From contig JAXGGA010003948.1 of NCBI GenBank assembly GCA_038373865.1, positions 1-64,000 on the forward strand: a stretch of 64,000 nucleotides of DNA, given 5' to 3'. The notes under the pieces were generated by a model, which was not told the DNA's origin, made no database searches, and saw only the letters and a list, made by a program, of their open reading frames with translations. Origin of the DNA: Uloborus plumipes. Lineage: Eukaryota > Arthropoda > Arachnida > Araneae > Uloboridae. The number at the start of each line of letters is the position of its first letter. Position 1 is the first letter of the stretch. Made by a program: the position numbers and the translations under genes. Shown piece by piece: positions 25,501 through 37,500 of this stretch.

Positions 25501-28500
25501 CCGAAGGCCGGCCTTGAGGATTTCCTCAAGACGGACGACGATACGGGACTACACGAAGGCTAGTCCCTTGAGGAAAACCTCATACCCATCCACACAATAC
25601 AATCGGATTTGAGGAAAATCTCCCACCCAGTCACAATACGGTCGGCCTTGAGGAAAACCTCAGAGGAATTCTTGCATTAAAACCTCAATTGAGAGGAGTC
25701 CGGAGATCCGCAGGAATACCTCAACAGAATTCAACACACATGGAGGATTTCCTTGAGGAAATCCTTCGGGTTTTTCTGAGCGCGTGGGAGGCCCTTAACT
25801 CAGATTGCAACAGACATATTTTGCATCTACAAATAAACACCCTCCCACTCACCTCGTGGGCTCGTCTTTGACATTCACGAAGCAGAAGATGTAGATGGCC
25901 CCGACCACCAGGTTGAAGACCAGTTCCTCCAGGAGCCTCGGCCGCCCCGTGGCAGTGGCGCAGACGTCCGTGCTTTGCACGACGAGCCAGAAGCTCATGA
26001 GGAGCCAGTGGCAGGCCACGAAGACCAGCATCCAGTGGCGGTACTCAGTGGCGAAGGCCGCAAGCGCAAGCACCCTGGAGGCGATGACGCAGCAGTGGCT
26101 GAGGAACTGCACGAACGCCCCTAGCTTCGTCATGTTGTGCTTCAGTGGTGTGGAGCGGCGCAGGGCGCGGTGGTAGGAGCACTGGGACAGGGACAGCTCG
26201 ACCAGGGAAGACACCAGGCTCACTGCCTGGGCACGGGCTGGGGAAGAGTTTTGGATTTATATTATTAGGATTGCTGTCAACTATACTCGGATACTTTAAA
26301 ATAGGCGAATCAAGTTTTTTAAACTTCGCGTCGTCTCCATGGAAACAGTGCGAAAGAAAACAGCTCCACTCTTTTTTTATGCACTGCTGTTGAGGCATTT
26401 CATTTATTTTATGTTTATCGAATGAGGCTTACGTTTTTATACGTCCTCACACCTCACTTATTTCTAAACGTTCTCTAACAAATCTAGTGCTAAATAGTTT
26501 GTTTTAGCAAGACCTTCCATCATGGGTAACCGTGATGTCAGAGGACAATATTTAAAAAAATGTCCACAACGTTTTTAAGAACTGCAAAAAGATTTTTTTT
26601 CGCGCTGATTTTTCAATTGAACAATAGTTTCACACAAGGCAATTTTAATCGTTTTGCATTTTACCATTGTTGCAAAAGCTAAGTGGGAAAAAAGTCCATA
26701 GCACAGTAACTGTGACTACCATAAGCGGAAAATTGCGGAGAGTGGGAAATCGACAGGCCAGCTCTCATTGCACAGAGTATAAACCTATCGAATAGTTTTT
26801 AAAATTTGAATCAAGTTTTAAAAAGAAATGATAAACACCAGTCACGACAAAAGCGAAGTGTCTGCTGGAGTTTTTATGCTTACTTTACACCGTCACCGTT
26901 GCAGCAACCAAAGAGTCAATGGTTTAAAAATGAACCGAAGTTTTGTCGCTCTTGACAAGCCTATTATTATTTTTGAATCTTTAATAGACATCATTGGTTC
27001 TGCCTGATTCATTATTCGTGCTGCACATTGCTTGCTTACTGGTTGTCAATTTTTTTTAAGCAGTGAAAATTATGTCCACTAACCCAGTTCGAAAGTACCA
27101 CGATCATAGGCGGATTTAGGCTGTGAATTCTGGGGGTGCAATAAACCGAGGTTCCCCCCGAAATTCCCGGGACGATTAAAACAAAAATTTAGCTATCAAA
27201 TCAAGCTTCTTTTTTTTTTGCCCCCAACTCGGCTAGTTTCGTATTCCATGCTGTTGAGTGTATAATAAGCACGAAACTGCAGTCCATGCATCGAAATAGC
27301 CGAGTTGGCGGTGTGTTGCATTTTGCAAAAGTAGATATGTTTCATATTGACGACTGAGAAGCAACCCCATGTTGCCTCTCACAAACATCTGCTCTTACTG
27401 CCTTATTCACAGTTAACCAAGCGTGGTTAAACCGGCCCTTAACCCGGAGTTACCGCCGACTTCGTATTCACCGTCAACTTTAAATACCCAAGTAGCACAC
27501 TTCGTTTTTTAAAGGTTGTAAAATGGTTATTAACGTTGTGACAACGGATTAAAAACGTTTATGAAACGTTTAAACGTTTTTTGTGCTATCTGGGTACGCG
27601 CTGACAGGTTTCCGAAACCACGCTTGGTTGGGAAACTTAACCAAGCTCTAGGAGCAAGGTTAAATGCGGGGTTTGTTCTCTGAGCATGCGCAATACATGT
27701 AAACATCAATAACATAAGTCAAAGCAATGGCGGAAATAGGAGCTCTACGATTGCGGCGATTTCCACGTTTTCACCCACGATTCCGAGAAACTATTATTAT
27801 ATACATATTTTTCTTTTTTATGACAAATATTTCGTTAGTAATGGGCTGTGAGCTGTGTTCATTAATTTTCCATAGCAAGAGAGCACTACTTTCAACGCAA
27901 ACCTTAGTTAACTCCAAATGCAAACAAATGACGTAATAAATCATTTGACTTTTTTGACCAATAGGATGCTTGGTTTTCTCGCTCAGTTGCGTTACCTCGA
28001 AGTTGGGTAATTCCGGCGTTAATTTTGCCGGTGAATACCGAATTTTTAACCGCGTGGTAACAATCTCAACCCCGAGTTATTGAACCTCGTGGTTTCGGCC
28101 ACGGGAGGCTTGGTTAACGGTGAATTAGGCGGTAAGCAAGATAGTCTGTGAGCCGAAGGCAGAAAAGATGCTTAGAAACATGGTTTCGTTTGCCAACTTC
28201 GGGGACTACAATATGTGATATTTTTCTGAATCCTTAGAGTCTACAGATGAAAAAAACACAATGTTCCCAAAAAATATTGTCTCATTAGTTTTTTCAGGCC
28301 ATTAAAGATAGATGGCAAAATATGCGAAAATGGAATTCTAGGGGCGGATAATTACGTTAAATATCATATATATGTGTCTGTGTCTGCCTATATATTTATA
28401 TGTACATATAGATGGATATATAGATACTGTTTGATATTCTTTTCGGCGACCTTCCTCGAATTCGCGCATGCGTCAGGTCTCAACCGATTTTATGAAACTG

Positions 28501-31500
28501 GGGTTTGATTGTGATAGAGAGATAAGGAATGAGAAGGGATTTTTCTTTGTTTTGTTTTGTTTTGTTTTTCGTTACATTCGTTTATTTGAGGTGTTGATTT
28601 GTATTGGTGTTTTTTTTTTTTCTCTTCCTTATCATTTCTATAAAAATAAAATAATATCGGAGTAAGTGGAAATGCTGCTATCGTGCATTTTCGTAATCAA
28701 GCTGTCTCCCTTTTTAAAATAGAACCATTCAACGTTGCTTGACAAAAATAGAGAGTTTTTCCGAAATTTCTCGTTTTTTCACAATATACACCTGGAAAAT
28801 TATTGAAAATTCGACAAATATGTGTAGAAACACTGTTATACGAAGTTTATTTCGCTTGAATTTTTATTTTAAATCCATTTTTCCCACAATTTCCGCGATT
28901 TTTCGAGAAACCCAAAATTTGCTTCCCTCTCCCCCCACCTTTTGCTCACCCCCCAGGGTCGGGGACTTTCAGTATATTAACTTACTAACTACCCCTAACA
29001 ATATTCTGCAGTCAAATACTCTCGCATATTCCATGCATTCTATAATGTATTCATTGACTGGACTATATAGGGCCATTAACGAAACAACGAGATTAAGAAC
29101 AAGCGGAAAAATGTGGATTGATACATTTTTGTGATTTTCTTTGTAACTGAATCACAAAAGACGTGAAGTAAGTATATTATGACTTATTAATATATTTTGC
29201 AACATAAAATCGTATGAAAAAAAACTAGGGTAGAAAACCTGTTTATTGAAATTTTAAATCGCAAATATTTTGTGCAACAGCGCCACCTAGAGACAATTTT
29301 TGTTGTGAATGAGCCAACAGGCTAAGGAATATAGTCCCTATTTCAGTTACTAATTAAAACTTAATGAGACAAGCTCTGCTTGGGAACATTGGATTTTTCG
29401 ATTGAGTACATCACTATTAGTTGATTTCAAGCAAGTTCCCGTAGTCCCTATAAGATTGGTAAACGAACTTGAACGATATCGGTGCTTGGCCCACAGACTA
29501 TAGGTCCTGTCATGGTCTTAATGGTTTCATTTAAAATTTTAAATTACATTTATTAAAGCACATCATACAATATGCATTACTTTTAAAAGCACAAAATTGA
29601 CGGAAAAAGTCACGAATCATATTTGACGATGATTGTCGTCGTTCGAAACTTACTTATTCGTGGTAACAAATCAGTCCCTTATATATCTATATCTATAAAA
29701 ATGAGTGTATGTATATATACTTGTTCTCTATACAAATCCACAGTTTGCGTCAGATTTTCATCAAACTTGACACAGAGGTTCCTTGATGCCCTAGAATTCT
29801 CATAGGCGGGGTCTTGAAATTTTAAAAAATCTAAAAAACTCAAATTTAATTTTTTTGTCGAAAAATGACCCTTTTATCGGAATCTAGCCTATTTATATTG
29901 TAATCGAATAGGCCTTTTAGCATTCAAATTGATGAAATTTAAGATTTTTAAATATGAGTATTTTCCAGCAATGATTACGATTAAAGTAATGAATTTTCAA
30001 TTTAAGGCTCACCTATTTCCTTTTAGCACTGAAATAAGTAAAAAACAATCATAATTCATGTGGACTGAATAAAAAGAACCACTGATTTGAATTTCAAATT
30101 TGCAATGCGACGACAGTTGCGTCTGTAATGGAGATAAGCCTTCAGAACGAGAAATAGATTTATTTCTGAGTTGGAATAATTTTTACTTCGTAGGTGGGAA
30201 CAATTAATAGAGAAAAGTTAATATTTTAAACTTGGCGGGTGAAATTGATGCAATTTTTTCACTTCCATGTGCATATATTTCATGCCAGTGGACGCGGCAA
30301 AGCACAGACAACATTTATCTTTAATTTTCACCTTTTAATAAGACTATTTTTCAGTAAACGTTTAACTTTCTGTAATATTTTAGTTTTCTTCAAAGTTTGT
30401 ACCTAAGAGACAGATTGATGCAAATTATTTTATACCCATATGAATATAACTCTTTCAAACTTTTTTTCCCTGAATGCTATGTTGTATTAATAAGCACCCG
30501 GGCAACGCCGGGTATTAAGCTAGTCCTATATATATTTACACAAGCTATTTCAAATTTTTCCAGGGGAGCGGGGGTAAACACTGTATACACAATGTAAATT
30601 GCACCAAAAATGACAAAAACCACGCCCGCTTACATGTAAATTGATTTTTCAAAGCCGGGAAGGAGAGGAATTGACCCCCCCCCCAAATGACGGGCCTGTG
30701 ATTTTATAAGTATATTGGTTTTCTGAAAAACAGTAATAATTAATTTATGTTCTAGAAATAAAGCAGCAACAAAAAGTGTCTGAACTGGTTCTTATTTAAT
30801 CTCTATATCTCCAACACTAACTCCTTTCACGACTGCAAGTTATGTAGCAAAAACAATAAACACTCAATTTTATAAGATTTAATTAAAATTTTAAAAAATC
30901 AAACGTTATTCAAAATAGCAGCGTAAAAAACGCAATATTACCGTATTTTTCGCCGAAAAGACACACCCAATTTTTAATTAAATTCCCTAATTTTAATTAA
31001 TCTTAAATTTTTGCCGTATAAGACGGTGCGTCTTATACGGCAAAAAATACGGTATACAACAATGTCGTTCCACTAAAAGTTGCTCTTTGTGAAACAGCGC
31101 CAAAAGGGGATATCAAGCCATAAAAGACAGCGACGCGAAACGAAACCGCGCGAACTCGCGCTCTTTGATCAAAAATAAAGAATGAGAATATCTGAAACGC
31201 CTGGCGGATTGATACAATGTTCGATTTTCATTTTATATTAAGTCACACAGCGAAAAAAGTGAGTGATTCAAAACGTATTAATATATTTTGCAATGTAACA
31301 TCGAGCAAAAAAGTAAAATTATGGTTGAAAAACTGTTTATTAAAATTTTAGATTGCAAATATTTTGTGAAATAGCGCCACCTAGGAACAACGTCTCTAGT
31401 GGAAGAGTGACCAGGCCAAGGAAAAGAGTTCGTGTTTCAATTACTAATTAAAACTTAATGAGACAAGCTCCGCTTGGGAACATTGGATTTTTCGATTGAG

Positions 31501-34500
31501 TACATCAATATTAATAGATTTCAAGCAAGTTCTCGTAGTCCCTAAGATTGGTAAACGAACCTGAACGATATTTGCACTTGGCCCACAGACTAAGATGACA
31601 TTCTGGCAATCTTTTTCTTTTCTGTTCCATCGAAGAGGGAAAATATCGATAGGACTCATGAACTTAATTACTGGACCAAGGGCAAGGGCGTAGCTAGGGG
31701 GGTGCAGGGGGGTGCAGCTGCACCTCCCTAGATCAGAGCCAATGGGAGGTCACTGTGACCTCCCATTTTATTAATTTTTTTGACAAACGATTTTGTCCCC
31801 TTTCATGCTTTTCATTGCAACATGCTGGTGCAGACAAATAAGTTCGTATTTTATTACTCGGTGAAATTTGGAATTTTATTTGGCCATTGAGAGTCCCCCC
31901 CCCCCTCGCCTCCTCTCCCAACAACAAATTTTAAGTCCTTCTGTTTTTATTAAAAAATTTGACTTTGATGCTAATTTTTGGGAACTTTGCGTTATTATAT
32001 CTAGTATTGATTACTTTTCAGAAAATGACAGAAAGGTTGCCTGTTTCTGAGGAGAAAATTTAGCTTTTGTCGGATGTCTGTGCATCCATAAGCTCACAAT
32101 TTTTTGCATTGATAAAGGCGTTCCTTGTAACGCCGAAACACGTGTCTGCAGTATCCCTGATCATTTGTGCCTTCTTAACATTGTAATTTTCTGTACATCT
32201 ATAGCACAAAGGGATTTGTAATTTTTACAAGAATGCATACTTATCTATGTCTACCAAAAGAGACGTAAGAGAGATAAAAAAATTAATTAATTAAAGAAAA
32301 AAAAAAGAAAAAAAAATTAATAAAATTAAGAAGTTCAGCCTTGCAATACTGTCTCTCTGTTTTCAAATTTCATCAGCCCATTTGTATCGGATAAGAACTT
32401 TTTGGGAGGTCACAGTGACCTCCTATTGGGGTGCCACTGCTTGCACCCCCCTAACGTGAGTCCCGGCTACGCCCTTGACCAAGGGGGTCATTCGAATGTT
32501 CCCAAGGGGGTGTTTTAACCCTTCATTGGGGTAAATCAGGGTTGATTTTAATGCAGACTTAAGTGATATGAATTGGCGCTACCTCTTTGCGAAGCTTTTG
32601 GTCACCAAGTGTTTGATGCCAAATTTGGCGAAAAAAGGATTTTTTTTTTTTAAATTTGGGTTCAATTTGGCGCTATTGGTGATATTTTGCGATAAACCGA
32701 CTGAATGATGTTAAAATCAGTGATATTAAAAACTGAATCATTGTAAAACATTTTTTTGCATTGTTTTGGGGCAACCTGGGAATGTAACTGTTTGAATTGT
32801 TATCTTGCTCCCTCTAAACACTATTTAGGCATTTACTATGAAAATTGCACTTATAAGAGAGTAGTGGGTGGGGGCTTACACTTGTTTTTGCTTTCCCCCT
32901 TTCCATCGAAGAAGCAAAGGACTTACTTACTGGTGGAGTCGTCGATGGGTATCCGGTTCTGGGCGAGGATGTACATCTGTAGCACGAGCAGCGGCGACGA
33001 CTTGATGAAACTGCCCACCAGGCTGAGCAGCGAAGTGTCGCGGTCCTCCTGCAGGAACATCAGCACGTACTGCTCGCGGTTCGGGTCCTTCTTGTCGACC
33101 GCGTGCAGCCCGTACAGGAACAGCTCCGCGTACCTGCGGCGCGAAATTCGCGTTAAGGCCGATTCAGATTTCGAGCGGCGCGGACGAACGAAGCGTTTTT
33201 CGCTCGCAGGTGAAATTTTTCCGATCACTCACACTAGATGCGGGCGAAAGTCACGTGATGGTATTCACCCACTGAGGATAAAGCGCGCATCTCGCGAGAG
33301 CCAATGAAATCGGATGTCCACGCGGTCAAAACAGAGCAAAGATGGCGCCTTCCCTCTGATTGGCTGTCGCTCTCGTTGCTCAATTTCGTTCGCCTTTCGC
33401 ACTCGACGATATCTAGCATGCTAGAACGCTGACGGCAGGCCAATATTCGTCGCGTTGTCATGGGAACGAATTCCGAAAACCGGTTTCGAGGTGAAAAGTT
33501 CGCATCGCTCGCAATCTGAATCGCGCTTTAACTGAAACTGGAGTCTAATTGATTTTGGGGTTGAAGATTCTGAGTCGAAGGCGCTAAGTCGTTTTTCCTT
33601 CCGATTCCACAGCCTTGGTTTTTCCAACAATGGAAAATCAATCCGCAGTCTTTAGACGAAGCTAGCTTACCTGCGCGAAACTTTCGCACTATACTACACT
33701 GCAACCTTTCTTGACAACAGCATCGTGACGTCAGCGTGACGTTAGCCTATGAAAAACGAGCTAGATAAAACGTCACAGCCTACTTGGCGAATGAGAGGAG
33801 ATCGCTGACTGCTTGTGAGCTCTTATTGGCTCCGCCCGCAGTGACGTTCAGTGTCAAGTTAAGTTGCTGTCTAGTCTATATAGCGGCTCTAAGTATAGGC
33901 AACAGTAATTCAAAAATTCGATTAACTTAACCGGTAATTTTTCGAAAAACAGGCACACAGCGAATCGCTGTTTTTCACCGATTTGAAAGAAACTTAAATC
34001 ATGCTTTACTTTTGTATTTTTATGAAGTGTTAAGGAAACAACCAAAAAAAAAAAAAAAAATGAGCATTTTCTTTTCCGGTTTCAATGTAATCGGAACACT
34101 GGTTTAAAATCCTACAATGTGTTTAGGTTTTATATATTCTTGGAAATTCGGATCAAAATTAGCCCGGTAAAAGAAAAGTCAACCAAAAGCGGCAAAACCC
34201 ACAGCAGGATCGAACCTGCTATCATCATGGTCCTAACGCAACGTTTTGCCCAACCACGCCACTGCATCTTAGGTTTCGATGCTTCTTCAGTGAAGTAACA
34301 TGTAATTCGCACGAGCACTAACAGAAACTAAAATTATTAAAAAAATCGACTCAGATGAATCACGACTAAGAACACTCTTGCCTAAATCCCCTTTCAAAAA
34401 AAAAAAAAAAAGGAAAGAAAAAAAAAAAAAATTGGTTCATGTGTTTCCGAGCTATGATGCCACTTAGAGCCACTATATAGACAGGCCGACGCATCAAGCT

Positions 34501-37500
34501 TAAGTTTCACCACTTTGGATCCAACTCATTTACTTGAACTTTCATTTTTCATTGTTGTGGAGCTAGGGTTACCAAAGCAAAGTTTCGGGACATTGCCAAG
34601 CTTTGTTAAATTCACGTGAAAAGTTACCAAAAAGCGATAGCTCGCCAGAAAAGACAACCCTCAAACACGCGCTGGATCCAAAGTGATGAAACTTAATCTT
34701 GATGCGTCGGATCGTCTATATATTCTCCTTAATGCCTCTGACAGACACACAGATGCACACATTTAACTTGCAACTGTCTTCTTTTACTTCAGAGGTTAAA
34801 AACCAACAAATTTAATATGCTTGTAGCAAACGATATTTAAGAGTAAAATTTTCTTTGGCAACCTAAAAATTGTCTTTTTCCCCCCTTTCCTTCTCTTTTA
34901 CTTTTCTTCTGTTAATTACTTTTATTTTTCCATTTCGTTTAAACGCCCATGCATACCATAAGGACGCCAATATAATTATCAATTGTATCGACAAAAGATT
35001 AATCTTTATCTTCATTATCTATTCCAATGAGTAGAATGTGTTTAATTACTTTCCGCTATCGGATCGATAATATCGGAGTCAATAAATCTCCAACAATTTA
35101 GAACGACACAATACATTAAGCTGAAAAGGTTTTCTTTTCTTTTCCTTTTTTTTTTGTAGAATTGTAACGCTTTACATTTGAAAAGTATAGGAGAAATTGC
35201 AGTTTTCAACTTTATACAAATGTCTTTGCACAGGAAAATTCTTTCTAATATTTTTCTAGATTCAGGCGTACTGACCAAATTGTTCGCCAACTTGAGCATG
35301 AAGTATTGAATATCTATTCCCCAAGCCGAAATAAATTCTATCTCAAGTTTGACAGTTATTTTAATGATCTCCAGTTTAAAAAACCAAAATACTTTTTACA
35401 AAAAAGGAAGAAAGAAAAATGAAAAAAAGTAAAGAAAGAAAAACATTCAGCACCCAGCTCCTGGCATTCATTTGAACTGACATCTTGAATTCAAATTACG
35501 TTCTTCGCTATCACAAATTGCGATAGGATCTCACTCGTTGGGTTTCTTGTTTCTCCAAGTAGAATGAAAATCCGTTCCCGTCTTATAATGAACTAGCGGT
35601 ACCCGCACGGCTTTGCCCGTGGTGTAAAACAAAAAGCTCATTTGTTAAATAATTGATATAGCAGAAGCTCGGTTTTGATATATATGATCTCTATCAAAAA
35701 TCACATCGTTCACAATCTCAAGAAAAAAAAGTAAGTTTTCAAAGCTATTCCCAGCTTCCTAGTTTATGTTATTTGCTGATTTTATTTCTTCTTATAAAAT
35801 GTCTTTTTAGCCTACTTTTCCGTTAAAAATAAAAGAAAGATGAAAAAAGTATTAAAATTGGCTAAATGCATCTAAAAAATATCGCCAAGTCCAAAAAATA
35901 TCGCTAAGTTAAAAAAAATATCGCCAAGTCCAAAAAAATCTCCAAGTTAAAAAAATAATATAATAGTTAAATAATTGAAAAAACTGAAGCTCGGTTTTGT
36001 AAAAATTCAACTTTTATTCCTTAAAACGTATGTATAGTGTTCGGCACTCCCAACGTAGAATTCTGATCGACCTCTCGCCTGGTGCCCCCGTGCGAAGGAG
36101 GAGAGGGATGTTTTTCGGGAGACGGACCCCCGAGGTCAGAGAGAGAGGAGCCAAGTTGAACGCCGCCTCTGTGTGTTGGGTCACAGCAAAGTGAATATGG
36201 TTGTTTTATCATGATTGTGTTTTCGAGTGTGACATAGTTGAGTGTTCTGTAAATATTAATAAACGTGGTGTGATTAAGAAAAGTCCTGAAGTTTGAGTTA
36301 ATCTTAACCCATTAATGCCTAGCGTCCCTTTTTAGGGACGGTCAAAAAAAGGGTCTGAATTTCCCCAAAATGAACATTTCAACCAAATAATAGTGTTCAA
36401 TGAGTACCTTGGTATTGTTTCAATTCGTCATTCACAGATTGCAGCACATAACCATTGTAAAGTGTGTTTTGTAGCACTTTTAATATGACCTTTATCAAAA
36501 ATGACATCTTTCACAATCTCAAGAACAAAAAGTAAGTTTTCAAAGCTATTCCCAGCTTCCTAGTTTATGTTATTTGCTGATTTTATTTCTTCTTATAAAA
36601 TGTCTTTTTAGCCTACTTTCCCGTTAAAAATAAAAGAAAGATGAAAAAAGTATTAAAATTGGCTAAAAGCATCTAAAAAATATCGCCAAGTCCAAAAAAT
36701 ATCTCCAAGTTAAAAAAATAAAAAGGTAAAATGAATATCGAAAAATTAAAAATTTGAAAGTAGGGTATTGAGATGGGGAATTTGTGTGTCTGTCGGTCGG
36801 TCTGTCTGTCTGTCCCCCCCCAAAAAACTTTTGAATGAACATTCCGATTTGGACAAACTTTTTTTTGTTGGAAAGATCTCGGCGAGTACAGCTCATTCCC
36901 ATATTTGATTTTTCGATTTAAACAATTTTGGTTCAACATTAAACCGTTCAAGCAACCTTCCCCCCCCCTAATAACTTTTGAATGAACATTCCGATTTGAG
37001 GAAACTTTTTTTTGTTGGAAAGATTTCGGCGGGTACAACTCATTTCCATATTTGATTTTTCGATGTGAACAATTTTTGGTTCAACTTTGAACCGTTCAAA
37101 CAACCTATCCCGCGATGCTAACTTTTGAGTGAACAATCCGATTTGAACAAACTTTTTTTTGTTCGAAAGATCTTATCAAGGATACTTCAAACCCGTAATT
37201 ACATTTCCGATTTGAACAATTTTTCGTTCAACATTGAACCGCTCAAGCAAGCTGTCACCCCTAATAATTTTTGAGTGAAAAGTCCGATTTAAATAAACTT
37301 TTTTTTTTGTTCGAAGGATCTCAGCAAGGATACTTCATTACAGTATTTAAATTTTCAATTTGAACATTTTTTTCGTTCAACATTGAACCGTTCAAACAAC
37401 CTTTCCCCACCTAATAGATTCTGAGTGAATCATCCTAATGGAATAAACTTTTTTTTTGTTTGAATGATCTCGTAGAGGCTCATTCCCATATTTCGATTTT

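Noticed and set aside
25895..26393. Plus-strand frames of 82-93 codons
   Set aside because: Antisense shadows of the well-supported XKR exon 25853-26237.
34191..34269. Functional tRNA gene
   Set aside because: A and B boxes are present but I could not form a good acceptor or anticodon stem; treated as SINE-like.
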